64,000 bases of DNA from contig JAALGY010000012.1 in assembly GCA_032358165.1 (NCBI GenBank), forward strand, positions 620,001-684,000. The letters are read 5' to 3'. A program made the position numbers and the translations under genes. Below, in pieces: positions 34,618 through 47,333 of this stretch (position 1 is its first letter; each line of letters opens with the position of its first letter). The DNA comes from Diplosphaera chodatii. Its lineage: Eukaryota > Chlorophyta > Trebouxiophyceae > Prasiolales > Stichococcaceae. The notes below the pieces were generated by a model that searched no databases, was not told the origin of the DNA, and saw only the letters and a program-made list of their open reading frames with translations.

Positions 34618-37600
34618 ATGGAGCTGCAGACCGGGGAGTATCAAAAGCTGCAAGTTCGACAATACCCTCAGCGTGTACTACGTGAAACAGCTGAGGGCCG
34701 ATACTGGAAGCAGTTCCGAGGCACAACAGCCCTTCAGCAGGTGAGACTAGCCTGCTGCCCGCTGCATGCTGGCGGCCGTATCACATCAAGCGGCGCCGTT
34801 TCGACAAGTGTAAATGAGTGCAGATCGGAGGCGTCAGTAACATTGACTTCGCGTCGGTATACCCCTTCAACTATGCAGTTACCAGCTCGACCAGGGTAAG
34901 CCTTGTCACTTGTCAAATGCATGCACGGCCGCCGCCCTGCAACAGCCCATGGGGCTGCCATACTGCGTGCTGTGACCCTGCTTATAAGATCGCAGGTTCT
35001 GCTGTACAATGGACGCACACAGCAGCTGGAGCGGCAGATCACGCGCTTCAAGGATATCGCATACTCGGGGTGCTACAGAGTAGACGGTCGTTTGCTGACG
35101 GCCGGCGGCGAGAGCGGCATCGTGCAGGTGCCCCCAACAGGCACCGCCGTGCGGAATACAAGCGGTGTTCGGCACGCGATGTCGGTGCCACGCACTGCAA
35201 AAGCATAGCAAGAGCTGAGGGGCAATGCCAAGCAGGCGTGCATAAACAGAGGTAGACAACACTGTCAGGAGCGGTTCGCCTGCGAGCAGGTCTTTGACGT
35301 GGGCAGCCGGGCGGTGCTGCGGCAGCTGAAGGGGCACCAGCGGCCGGTGCACGTCGCGCGCTTCTCGCCAGACAAGCTGCACGTGTTGTCTGGCGGCGAC
35401 GACGCAACGGTGCGGCTGCTAGTGTTTGCATCTTGGTGCCTGCACCAACCACGCATGCCCACACTGCCGCCCTGCTCTGCCTTCCGCGCATGTCAGCAGC
35501 TGCATGGCTGTGTTGCTGTCGTCATTCTGCAATGTAGTAGCCTGCCATCCCTCCGTGTCAGGAGGTGCTGACGTAGGACGACCTGCGCAGGTGCGGTGGT
35601 GGGATGTCACGCAGGGGCAGCAGGTCAGGCGGCTCAAGGGTCACACAGACTATGTGCGGGCCGCCGCTGTGCACCCGCTCGACCCCAACACCTGGGCCAC
35701 AGGTGCAGTATGTGCTCACGGTCTGCAAACAATGGACGGTCGCTGCACACCAGTCTTCGCCTGACAGTGAGGGACGAATATATCACGCTCAAGGCTGGTC
35801 CATGCCGGCTATGGGCGTGATGCTGCCTCGGTTCGCCATTTCAGACAACATGGCATCTGAGGAAATACCAGCTGCTGTGCAGGCGGGTACGAGCATGTGT
35901 GCAAGGTGTGGGATGTGCGTGCCAAGAGCGTGACCATGTCACTGGATCATGGCGCCCCGATTGAAGCCCTGGCTTTCTTCCCCTCAGGTTATATTTTGTC
36001 CTGGCAGATGCCAGTACCTCTACATGGTTGTTGTGTTTGTGAATAAGCTGTTCAGCATGCTGGCAAGACTGCTGAGCGCAGATGCAGCTCGGCGGCTCAC
36101 CTGGCAAGGTGATGTGCAGGCACAATGGCAGTCACAGCGGGCGGCACAAGCCTGTGCATCTGGGACATGCTGGCAGGCGGCCGCCTGCTGACCCGGCTGT
36201 CAAACCATCAGAAGACGGTGGGAGCCATGACAGCCACATATGGATGTTGCTGTGCATTGCTTCATGAGGCATTGCAGCGATGAAAGAGTCACCAGGTCAG
36301 AAATGCAGCATAGGGAGGCGGGTGTCAACATGGGCTGAGATATCTCGCTTCATCTCGGCCCTGCCCCTACGCGGCAGGTCACGTGCGTCACGGTGTCACC
36401 ATATGCTGGGCGTGCTTCGGAGGCGGCCCCGCGGCTGCTGGCCGGCTCGCTGGATGGTCATGTCAAGATTTACGAGCTGGATACCTTCAAGGTGCTGAGC
36501 TGGACACTGGATGCTTCTTGACATGAAGCGTTGCTGGTCAATGCTGAGCCTGGGCCTCTACCACCTGGTCTCAAGAAATTTGCCAGCACCATCTCACAAC
36601 AAGCAGATCATCAACAACGTAGGTCACACATGCGATACGGTACCCAGCGCCAGTGCTGAGCCTTGGGCTGTCGCCCGATTGCGCGACTCTGGCAGTAGGC
36701 ATGTCCAGCGGCCTGCTCTCCGTCAAGCGGCATGCAAAGCCGTCGCCCGCAGCAGCAGCCCTGGCAGGTGTGTGGTACAGGCACAGGTGCATACAGAGGG
36801 ATTTTTGACATGACGGTGGGCAGTCCGCTCTTGCCAGTTGATGTCGAGCAGCAAAGTCGTGTGGTGGGCAGCTGTAGCATTGACATCAACAACTGGCCAT
36901 TCAGCAGCGGCATGATGCGTCTGCTGATGGCATGTCAGCACTCGTTGCAGGCGCGCCCCAGCGGCGGGTCCGGTACAAGCCGCGCCTCACAGCTGCCTCG
37001 TATCGCTACTTCCTGCGCGGTGCCAACGAGAAGGCAGCAGCAGACGACTACAGGGTGGCTGCACGCCGCCGCGTGCGCCTGGCGCCCTTTGACCGCGCGC
37101 TGCGCCAGTTCAAGTGAGTATCACCTCTTGTGCACGTCCCGCCTGAGAGAGCCTTAGTGATGATGCGAGCAGCTTGCCGTTACTGCACCAGACCCTTCCG
37201 GCCGATGTGTCACAGGAAATCTGCTTCCAGCTCACGCGCAGTCATGGTTCCATGAGTCCTAGCGAGTTGCTGGTGTGCTGGTTTAGGTTCCAAGAGGCGC
37301 TGGACGCAGCACTTGCGCAAGGCCGCCCCGAGGTTGTGGCGAGCGTGCTGGGGGAGTTGTCTGCTCGTGGTGGCCTAGATGGGGCACTCGGTAAGCAGGG
37401 TGTCTGCAGCCCCAATCGGCAGGCTCAGCCAGTAACAAGCGGCTGTCAACCTGTGTAGGGGCTGGGGCGGCAGCTGTTGCGAGCTGCGGTTTGCGCTCAT
37501 GGCGCCATTTGACCCTCAGCTGCCGCTTCACGTGCAGGCAACCGCAATGCAGCGTCGCTGGAGGCGCTGCTGAGGCATCTGCTGCGGCGTGTGTCGGACC

Positions 37601-37980
37601 CGCGGCACACACACCAGCTGGCAGCCGTGGCACACCGCCTACTCGACATCTACGGCGGCGTGGTGAGCTCACAACACATGTGTTTGCCGGAAAGTATTCA
37701 TATCGACATAACGCTCTGCAAATTCAACACCGGCTCAGTGCAGGCTGGTGACGCTGCCTGAGCTGTGGCTGTCTTTGCCGTCCTTACACGTTGGCCATCT
37801 GACGAGATCTGCTGCTGTCTGCAGCTGCACTCAGCGCCCGGGCTTAGCCGGGTGGCGGCACAGCTCAGCCAGGAGCTGGCCGCGGAGCTGAGGACCCAGG
37901 CGGCGCTGCAGCGCCTGCAGGGCATGCTGGAGCCCATCATCGCGGCCTCATTGGGCCGCCCTGCGCCCGCACAGTCGTAG
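34618..37980 (+). CDS. UTP15: U3 snoRNA-associated protein 15 (UTP15), WD40 protein
   Basis: UTP15 belongs to the t-UTP/UTP-A subcomplex of the small-subunit processome, needed in the nucleolus for 18S rRNA maturation. Thirteen exons join to 522 residues (human protein 518): 34618-34740, 34824-34895, 34996-35127, 35290-35409, 35591-35702, 35883-35987, 36120-36217, 36378-36491, 36623-36767, 36951-37113, 37287-37390, 37538-37662 and 37825-37980. WD repeats: FKDIAYSGCYRVDGRLLTAG, LKGHQRPVHVARFSPDKLHV with SGGDDATVRWWDV, LKGHTDYVRAAAVHPLD, EHVCKVWDVRAKSVTMSLDH, TAGGTSLCIWDM, LAGSLDGHVKIYELDTF and LAVGMSSGLLSVKRH. The basic linker RVRYKPRLTAASYRYFLRG precedes the helical UTP15 C-terminal domain (FQEALDAALAQGRPEVVASV ... 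HRLLDIYGG). The ATG was chosen because MELQTGEYQKLQVRQYP aligns with the family start. Confidence 0.94.
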
Positions 37981-38388
37981 TAGTGCACATCCTTGCAAAG
38001 GGGGCATGCCACACCCTGCCCGCCGCATGCTCAACAGCCAGTGGCTGATATGGTCTATGCCTTCAGAGTTCTGCTCGTTGATAGACATGGTGACAATAAA
38101 GGACGCTGTTCAGGTGCTGCAAAAGCGAATGCGTACCGTTGCAATGCGGAGGAAAGCTGTTGTGTGGCTCAAATTTCGAACTACAGGCTGTGTCGGAAGC
38201 AGATCTGCATGACGATGACTCAGCATGCGCAACCTCATTTGAGTTGTTCCACATGATCCATAATGCACCTGTGGCACTGATCATGATCACGGTGGTCACG
38301 CACGTTCAGCAACGCAGGTTCACGCACGCCAAGTATGCTGGAGTCTGCAATCTGAAGCCTTCAAACCCTGCAGCTGCTAAGCACAACC
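37981..38388. other. Gap between UTP15 and the coiled-coil protein gene
   Basis: UTP15 3' region plus promoter of the next plus-strand gene. Nothing further recognised. Confidence 0.4.
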
Positions 38389-39302
38389 ATGGCCAACCTG
38401 TTGGGCAGCAGCAGTCCGCAGAAGCAGCAGCACGGTAAGTACGAGCATCTGCTGCTGCTACGACTGTCCGGGGCCATCCTAGACCACACCTCCTGTCAAC
38501 GGCATGTGACCTGATGCAGGCGCAGACGATGCAATTGGTCTCGCAGTTTCAGCCATTGTTGCTGCTGCGGGACTCATATCGTACAAGCTGCTGATCAGAT
38601 TAAGGTGGCACCGGGAGCAGCTCACCGTCAAGTCAGGTGCACAACCTGTACTGGCGCGCATATGCATAAAGTGCACTTGCTGCGCTTTCACCACGCCCAA
38701 TCTGGGAATCTGCGCTTACAGAACAACTGGATCGGGTAAAGCAAGATCTCAGCAGCACAAGATCACAACTGATCACAGCCAGGTGGGCTGTGGTCTGCTG
38801 CTCGTAGCGGGTCCATAGCACATGCCTACTCTGGACAACTGTGTGACGATCATCATAGCATTACGCTGCGGTGCAGGTCAGCACTGGAGACGAAGGTGGC
38901 CGACCTGAATGTCGTCATTGTGCAGCTGGAGCAGGCTAGGTAAGCGGCGGCATGTCACCGCTGCACTACGTGTCTGTCAGTCCTTGCTGCGCTGAAATGC
39001 ACTTTGGGAGGTGTGATCGATCCGGCAAATGTGTCAGGGGGGAGCTGGGCTCACGGACATCCGAAAATCAGGTCATGAAACAGGAGCTACAAACAGCAAA
39101 GCGGTGGGTCTCGTGTGTGTTATTGTACGCATATCATGCCCCCGTTATGGAGTTAGGATGCGCAACACTCTGTCCGTAATGCTGCATATCATCTGCCTTG
39201 CGCAGGCAGCTGGAGAGCATGCAGCGGCAGCTCGAGCGAACTAAGCTGGAACTTCGGTTCTCGGATGTGGATGACTATTGGGCGGATGCAACTTCGCCAT
39301 GA
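38389..39302 (+). CDS. Membrane-anchored coiled-coil protein, unknown family
   Basis: Not recognised. Six exons join in perfect phase to 149 residues: 38389-38434, 38520-38636, 38722-38782, 38877-38939, 39038-39103 and 39206-39302. After a short Ser/Gln-rich start (MANLLGSSSPQKQQHG) there is one hydrophobic segment, AIGLAVSAIVAAAGLISYKL. The remainder is a long heptad-rich helix (LIRLRWHREQLTVKSEQLDR, SALETKVADLNVVIVQLEQA, QLESMQRQLERTKLELRF). It ends in an acidic stub DVDDYWADATSP. The design is an N-terminally anchored rod, such as a tether, organelle-shape or trafficking protein. It follows UTP15 on the same strand. Confidence 0.78.
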
Positions 39303-39633
39303 TGTACAACCATGGGACAGCTGCAGGGATGTTTTCGGTTTAGACTACAACCTCTCAGACCTCTTCAGTTGTGGTACGACGAAACAGACCAAACCAATGC
39401 AAAGCAATGAATGTTGAACAGAAGCATACGGCAGGCAGCATGCCTGCGGAACGAGTTTGCACACTGTGCTATACGAGCAAGGGTTTGGTGGTCCTGAGAC
39501 CCCTGTGCGCCTAGTAAACCTGCTCAGACTGCCTTAGGGTGTTGATGTTTGCGTGCCACAACGTAACGAGAGTAACCCTGTCCGATAGGTCGATACTGTC
39601 ATACTGGATTTCGCCATACTCCTCATCTTGTCG
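39303..39633. other. Convergent gap, coiled-coil gene / lipin
   Basis: Both 3' ends should lie here. No gene, repeat or mobile element seen. Confidence 0.4.
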
Positions 39634-42600
39634 TCAGTTATTAGCCGCATTGGCCTCCTTAACAATGTCATCCAGGATTAATGGCGGCGGCACGCTCCAA
39701 AAGTTGAGGTCACGAAACTCGTCTCGTTCATCTGCATAGTCTGCAGGCTGCGCAGAATTATCGCTCTTCTCCTGCATCAATCAGACATGCCTGTTGCAGG
39801 GCAAGGTGCTAACAGGCTCCCATGCTGCTGCAGAAGGCACCATGAGCTGCATCGTGAAGGGCACATTGACACGGATGCAGGTCTTGTGGTTGTCGGCAGC
39901 ATCCCGCAGTGAAAGGAACAAGTGGATGGCGAGCTGGGCATGCTCGCTCTCTTGACAGCCACCCTGGGGCAGCTACCTGCAGTTGCTCCCTCAGCGGCGG
40001 GAACATAGCGTCCACCAGCGCATTGACCGAGCCCAGCGACCGCCACGTTGACGTGACCACGATTGAGGACGCCTTGCGCAGCTCGCCTGCAGATCACCAA
40101 TGCAAGGCAGCCTCATTCGGTTAATTGTAGTGCACCTGCAACTGCTGACGCCCTGCTGCTCTCAGCTCGTGCTGTTGCTACGTCAACTGAACAGGACGGT
40201 TGAGTACGACATGTCTTGTGTCCATCGTGTGGTTTGGCCAGGCTTTACAAGCTGGGAAACATTCAGTAGAGAGATGCTCTCCTGTGATGCACAAGTGCCA
40301 ATGATGGTGAGTCATGAGTATCATGCGCACTGCGGTTGTTGATGATGAGAATCTTGGCAGCGGGGATGCCGACCGCCAGATAGCTGATCTCGTCGGTGTC
40401 GCGGTTGCCAAAGCCCGCATAGAAGGGCTGCCACTCTGGCGGAAACAGTGCCCGGATGTCCTCGAGGCACCTGCCCAGAGGAGAGTCAAGTGAAAAGTAG
40501 GCTGAATGTAGATGAACAGGCATGTGCCGAAATCTGGCAGAGAATCCCCCGACAATCAGAATACGTGCCGGCAAGCACCATGTTTTGAAGGCCGTGCAGA
40601 ACACGCATTGTGCAATGCGAACACTGACATGTGGGGCATGCTTATCAGCGAGCGGCACCTGATCTTGAACTCATGTGGCCTCCGCAGCACCAGCTCCCGA
40701 TACAGGCTGGGCAACAGGCCGTCAGGCGAGATGATGACAGGGCCTGCAGGTTTGGCCGACATGCTTCAGTATGCCATGCGCAATCCGCCGTTGGCATGCA
40801 TCACTGTCTTTCAATGCAGATGTGCACTGATTGGCGTGTCTATGCATGGCAGCTTAGGGAGTCCAGAATCTCCTTGCGGCAGCCAAGTCCCTTGGACTCC
40901 AAAAGCACTCCTGGCGAAATTTGCTTCGCCAGTGGGCCTCTCAGAGTCTGGCAAAGGGTGTAGGTTCCAGCAGGTGCAATGCAGCACCTGCAGGCAGGCG
41001 GTGACCGTCCTGGTTCAGGCGCTGCAGGTAGTCGCGCGTCGTGCTGGCCTGTGCAATGGCGCGGCTGCTGAGAAACATGAAGCGGTACCCGTTGGCCTGC
41101 AGAACGACAAATGGAGTGTTGGGTGGTCCTGCCCTGCAACCACAGCATATTGACCCGGAGAAGGGAATCCGCAGGCTGGTGCATGGTTCTGGAGTCCCTC
41201 AAGTCCAGGCGTTCAGATGTGTAATGGAAGTGTCAGTTTGTCATGGTTGCTGCTGCCTGACTACGCCTGATTGCGCTTGCACCTGGATGTTGTGGAACAG
41301 ATGGGTGATGCCAGAGTGCGCCCAGTCGTACGAAGACATCATGGGCACCAGGTGACCCAGCAGGTCCGACCTCGTGATCGTCCTGCACAATAACCCCCAT
41401 GGCATATCAGTAGCCCTGGCACCACGGCAGCGTGCAGATGTACCAAAGCCAGGTGCCCAGTGGCTGAGCTTGTGTGCTGCTGCTCTCATTCTCACATCAC
41501 GCTCATTTGCCCTTGGGCCCAAAAACATCAGGTCAGACGCGTACTGAGCTTCCTGTCATATGTCACAAAAATGTGAGATCAGCCAGCATTCAGGCAACAA
41601 GCTGTGAACAGCCCACCCATCAACGTCACTGATGATCAGGCGCGTATTCCAGGGCAGCAGGTACACGAAGGCGCGCTCCCGCTCGCGGCCAAAGGCGAAC
41701 TCGATGGTATTTTGGCCCTCGTGTAGCGGCAGGCCGCCCAGCTGCTCCAGGGTGGGCACGAAGCTGCGCCTGTGCCGCCGCAGCCGCCTGGCAAGCAAGT
41801 CGTCATCATTCCTTTCCAGGACAACATATTCCAGGATTGGCTGCTGCTCGAAGGCAGTCGTTGATGCATCGTAGTTGTTGCAGGTTGTCAGGGGGCTCCA
41901 TTGCACAGTGCAGCCCCCTGTGTACTGCTCACTTGATAGGCTTGAGCTTCCTGCTGCCGGTGGAGGATGCAGAGCGCAGCAGCCCGCCGCTGGGCTCTCG
42001 CTGCGCTTTGTCCTCCTGGGTCCCGTCCCCACGATGGCTGCCCCGCGGGGAGTTGCCAGTCGGCTGCTGTGCCTCTGCCGAATCCTCGTCAATAGCGGCG
42101 GCTGCCGCAATGCCACTCGTGTCCTGCAGAGCCACAGCAGTGCTCAGGACATTGGCATGAGTGACGATCTCAAAGCACATCTGCCCATCTTGCGGGCACT
42201 TTACTGATTTTGATACGACACATCCACAACAATTCGTCCTTTTTGACGGTGTCTGCACAGCATCACCGCCTCACAAGCTTCCAAGCACCTCCAAGATTGT
42301 TCAGCCTCCGACCCTGATATGCCCACCTTTCGGGAGGTCGACGACCTGAATGGCCAAAAGCGCCAGCTGCTGCGTCTGAGGGCTGACTGCACATAGACCC
42401 CATGAGGAGTGAGATCAGGGGCTGTGTTGTGCGGTCGGCCACAGGCAGAGGTCCGAGTGAGCTGGTATGCACTATACCTGGTGTCCAGCACGGGGTATGC
42501 AACCTGTCTCTGACAGCATTACCTGCTTTGCTGTGTCGTCTGCACCGCTAGGTTCTGGGATGCGCAGCCCACCAGACAGCGCCCCGTCCCACCCAGTACC

Positions 42601-45600
42601 AAAGGCCAGCAGGCCCAGTACCTACAATGCGGCACGCGCTACCAAATGGTTTGCGATGATCTGCAACATCAAAAACAGCTGCAGCAAGGACATGTCATTG
42701 GACCGGTGTGTGGCAAACAATTGCACTTTATGGGAGTGCAAAGCGGAGTGTGCCCATACCGCAGGGGCAGCGCTGCTCCAGGGGTGCAGCCTGCCACCAA
42801 TGCACACCCACAAGTGTGGGGATCCTGTTATTGCCAACGCATTTGCGGTGAACACTGCCTGCAAATCACCACACTAGTGGTCAGAAGCGCAAGCCTTTCT
42901 ACGGATGAGTACTCCATGGTTTCAGGAGCGAAAGCACACCTCATCAACACGCGATGCTTGAAATGCTTGCCATGCTTCCGCCGGACTGCACTCAAAAACC
43001 TCGTTCAGCAGTCCATAACACAGCGCGGGCAGCAACGACACAGTCAGATAGTGACCATGCTGCTGCTGGCACAGGGTCTGGCACGCTTCAACTCTCTGGC
43101 AATGACAAACTGCTAACCAAAGCCATGACGGAATGCACACCTCATGTCTGGGCGCAGCGTGGGGCCGCACATCGACATCTGCAGCGTGCCCAGGATAGAA
43201 CTCGTCGCTTCGGGTGCTGCGCGCTTTGCCGCATGGCTTGCTGGCGAGGGGCAGCTTGCGGCTGGGTTCAGTGGCTGCTGCCGGGGTTCAGCCGCCTGCT
43301 GTCAACATGACGAGCACATGCCGTCAAAAGGCTGCGTGAGTCCTGCCAGCAAGTGAGAACCACTGCAGCACTTGCAATTTGCAAGTGCCCACTGTGCAGC
43401 CATGACCAGGTTGCTTAGCACCTCAGAATCGGCCCAGTAGCCCTCGGTGGGTGAGGTGCCCAGTGGCGGATCACGAACCGATGAGTTCAGCACCTGCTCT
43501 CCAGTCGCTGATTGCACACCCAGCGGCGGCTGTTGCTGCTGATCAGCATGCTGCAGGGCAGCAGTTCACACCGTGACCAGGCCGTCCTATCCAGAACGTG
43601 ATGTACGTTGTGCTATGAAAGCTTCAGGGGACCACTGGATGTAGCCTATGCTGCCCTGCCATGCGTACACCGACACACTCACCTGGGAGAATGGTTTTTC
43701 CTCATCATCGTAAAAGCTCTGGGAGGACGCCGCTGAGCCAGGGCCTGCATCAGTCTCTTCGTCCACCAATGGTGCCGTGCGTTGCCGCAGAGCGTTGGGC
43801 CTGTCCTTGCCAGACGGGCTCGGCAGCCTGTCTGGAACGGCTGCTGCATCGTCTGCTGGTGCCTGGGTGCGGCTGGGCTGGTGATCAACCGCTCCCTGTG
43901 CCGTCCCATCGACTTCGATGCGGCCGGCAGGTGCGGCACCCTCACTGCTGATTGCGCGCTGGGTGGGGCTGGCTGGTGGAACGCTGTGCGCTGCCTCGTC
44001 CCTGCTGTCTGGCTGCTGCACCGTCATGGATGCTGCATACTGTGAGCCGCCCACAGGGCTGCCGGACGGCACGGGCTGGCTCACTTTGCCAGGTGCAGCG
44101 CCGTCATTTGCAGCGCCGTCCTTTGCAGCGCTGCTGTCTTGTGCAGCTGCTGGCAAGGCTGCCGTCGAGCTGTCGCTGTCAGCAGCATGACCAACTGCAG
44201 GGGCAACTGCGGACTCGCCCGAGCGGTGGTCCTCAGGTGCAGCAGCGGCAGGACTGCTCCGCTGATACTCTGTGCTGCCCACAACATCATCCGCCGCATG
44301 ATCGGCAGCGTGGTCGGGGTGCTGCGGCTGATCGCCTTCACTGCTGTCAGACACAGGACCAGCCGCTTCACGGACAGCTGCTGGCGCTGCTGCACCCTCC
44401 TCAACCAGCCGCTCAATGCTAGCCAGCTACAATCAAAACGAAGCTCAAGTAAACAGAATGCATGGCGTTGCAAGAGCAGATTCACAAGATGAATGATCGT
44501 TTGAAGGTTGATGAACGCGAAAGTGAGCTCAAACATGAACTGCCTCATCAGCATCACTGTGCACCTGCATGCGGTTTGACAGGTCCGACGATGCCGTGTC
44601 AGAGTCCCGGTCGGCAACTGCTGGAATGGCTGTGGCGCCGCCGCTGTGGGCCATGCTGTCGCCTGCTGTGGGGCAGACAAGCACTTCGTCAATACAGCAG
44701 CGCAAATGCACACAGGCCTTGTCACTCATGCAGTTTACCATCCTGTCTGCTATTTGTACTGCTGCTGCCATGTACAGCAGAGTGCACAGATGCGTACCAA
44801 CAGGCGCGGAGGCATCGGCAAGGCTGATGGTGGCAGGCGCCACATCCGCTGGGTTTGGCGCAGCCAGCTGTGTGGGCCGCGCCAGGCTCCAGGGATGCAG
44901 CGGGTCCCCTTCAGCATTGCTGCGGGGTCTGGCATCCAGTGCGGTGCCTGCAGGGGCTTGCCTCGACGTGGGGTTTGGCGCCGCCTGCTCTGCCGTGCTG
45001 CATTGCCTGCTGGCCTCTGCTGATGATGACGCATCAGCAGTTGTTGCTGTTGCAACTGGCGGTGTAGCTGTTGCTGCGCCAAGGACGGTACTGAACTTGT
45101 TGCCAATGGTGCTGCGCTGGCCGTGCCCTTGCTGCTCTGCTTCTACCATGTCCTCTGCTGTATCTCCTGTATCCTCGATTATACGCGGAAACTCCATGCT
45201 GTGGAAGCGGCTGCCGGCTGGCGTGTGAAATACATCCGAGTGCAGACGTCCAAAGCTCGCGGGCGTCAGTGACGCTGGGCTGGCTGCGTGTTCCACATCT
45301 GCTGTGCCATTGCCATTGCCAACCACTGGTGTCGCTGGAGGCGACCGCTCATATCCATCCTGCAGCAGCATCAGCGTGTTCACATGGCAGCTTTGGAACT
45401 TTTGGCAGGTCCATATGCCACAGCATGGGAGTTGCACCCACTTCCAACCTGCTGGCCTGACCTACGACCAACACGCAAGTCTACCAGACAGCTGTGGCGC
45501 GACCTCCTGTTCACAGCAGCACACCTCGTGCAGTATGAGGCCCTCCTGCCGTGCGGCCGCCGCCAGCGCCTCGCTGTCCACCTGGCACCGCAGGTCCTCC

Positions 45601-46830
45601 ACGGCGTGGTCGGCCGCGTGCTTCAGGCGGTCCACCTCGCCGGGCTGCGCCCTGCCCGACGCCACCGCTGACTCGAGCCGGGCGATGTCTTCCACCGCCT
45701 CCCGGATCGCCACCACCTTGCATTGCACCATGCCATTCTTCTGCAGTTCCAAACCCAGGTACTGCAGCGACCAGTAAATGCTACCTGTTTACCACTGTGC
45801 TCATGCATGCGGTCTTGCGGGTTGCCGGAATATTGGTGGGGCACCTGCTCGGCTGTGGCGTACGGCGGCCGGTCCTCCTGCGACGAGTACCCTGGTGGCG
45901 GCGACATCATGCCGCTCAGCTGCTCCTCTGTCAGCTCAACATCACCTATAGGTAGCACAGGTCATAGAGGATACGCATTGGCAGGGGCTGCTCCAAAATC
46001 TGCCGGGCCTGGTGGTACATGGTGGCTAACACAAGCAACCTTCGAGTGAGACAGGACGAACGGTGGTTTCCCACCGTTGCCATCCTCAACCTCCTCGCCA
46101 AGAAAGAACGCTTCGCCCGTGCGGCCCAAGTGCATCGTGAAATCAGCCTCCACATCTATGTTGAAAAAGCGTTGAGCAATCACAGCCTTGAGATGCATGT
46201 TGGCAGTACACGCCGTGCACACACAAGCACAACAAGGCATGTGACACGCCGCCATACCATTGACGATGATCTTGACAGCACGGTTCTGCACGCCCGACCC
46301 GGTGTACTTGCCAAAGCGCACTGCACAGTCACATCGGTCTGACCACCGATGTGACGCAGCAAAGATGAGGAGCTCCTGACACAGTGGCATGAATCCGGTC
46401 ATGTCTAGCATACCCTCACCGTAGAACGGCGACGTTTTTATGGTGCCATCAGGCTGCCGCACTGCCATGATGTCGATGGCACCATTGAGGTGTGGCGTGA
46501 CATAGGCTAGTGTGCTGCCAACCGCCATGCCAGCGGCAAATGTGCCGCTCTGTGCAAGAGCCAACAACCGTTCTCAATTGAACACGTAACCCTCGCATGG
46601 TGCTGCGCAGCGTGCTGGCATCATGGTCCACTTGGCATGTAACGGCATGCGTGTTGCATGGCATCAAACGGTCCATGCATTGCCGCGAAGCCAAGTGGCA
46701 ACCACACAGGAAACACGATGACGCGACTCGCCTTGAGGGAGCGTCCAGCCTTGCCCAACATCGTGGTTGAGTTTGCGCTGACATTGGAAGTGCTCCGCAG
46801 CGCAGGTGTTGCGGGCTGTGCATCCGCCAT
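39634..46830 (-). CDS. PAH: Lipin-type phosphatidate phosphatase (PAH)
   Basis: Mg-dependent phosphatidate phosphatase makes diacylglycerol for triacylglycerol and membrane lipids. N-lipin domain: first exon 46830-46708 (MADAQPATP ... [12 protein letters not shown]), 46549-46420 ([20 protein letters not shown]), then [20 protein letters not shown] and [20 protein letters not shown] long disordered Ser/Ala/Pro/Asp-rich insert follows (about 45.4-43.6 kb), then a middle lipin motif QMSMCGPTL near 43.17 kb. C-terminal catalytic LNS2 exons: 41843-41617, 41382-41283, 41096-40988, 40743-40659, 40470-40331, 40086-39977 and 39771-39634. The catalytic DVDGT motif of the HAD fold is intact and is split by an intron. 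It is followed by [48 protein letters not shown] and [19 protein letters not shown]. Exon borders in the middle third are approximate. Confidence 0.9.
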
Positions 46831-47333
46831 CGCAGGAGATCACATCACGGCTTCCAAGCATGTGAAAGCATCAAGGTGATACGTGCTCTGTACTCGTCGT
46901 GCTAGACACTGCTCTTGAAACTCTGGTACCATTCCTCATGAGTGTCTGTGTCGGAAGCATCATTGTTGACCCCCATGCCAGTTGTCTACGTCGCATGACC
47001 CTGTAGCCTTGAAGAGCTTCTCATAAGCGCCTGAGTGCACAGGGCACTTGCACACATGGGGCATCGCAATGCACGCTAGCAGAGAGTGAACACCTCATCA
47101 TTGCTAAGCTACCACCAGGTGCAATATAACAAGCCTGCGGGCTCTGCAGGAACATGAAGATGTGTGAACTTTAGTTTCGAAGCTTTGCGACCGCCGAGCA
47201 TCAGTCATGGTCCACAATCAATGTAAGCACTTGCAAGCGTATTTGAACAACAACGGTGATCTTGGCATTTGTTCTTCAGGACTCTGTGCAATAGCGCGGC
47301 ACCGAAGGGGCGCTGCTCTGGTCACAGATCACC
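46831..47333. other. Divergent promoter region lipin / KAS I
   Basis: Two lipid genes face away from each other across this 0.5-kb region, so it should contain both promoters. No coding sequence or clear TATA box was seen. An upstream plus-strand frame beginning MVHNQCKHLQAY at 47207 is not thought to be coding. Confidence 0.4.
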
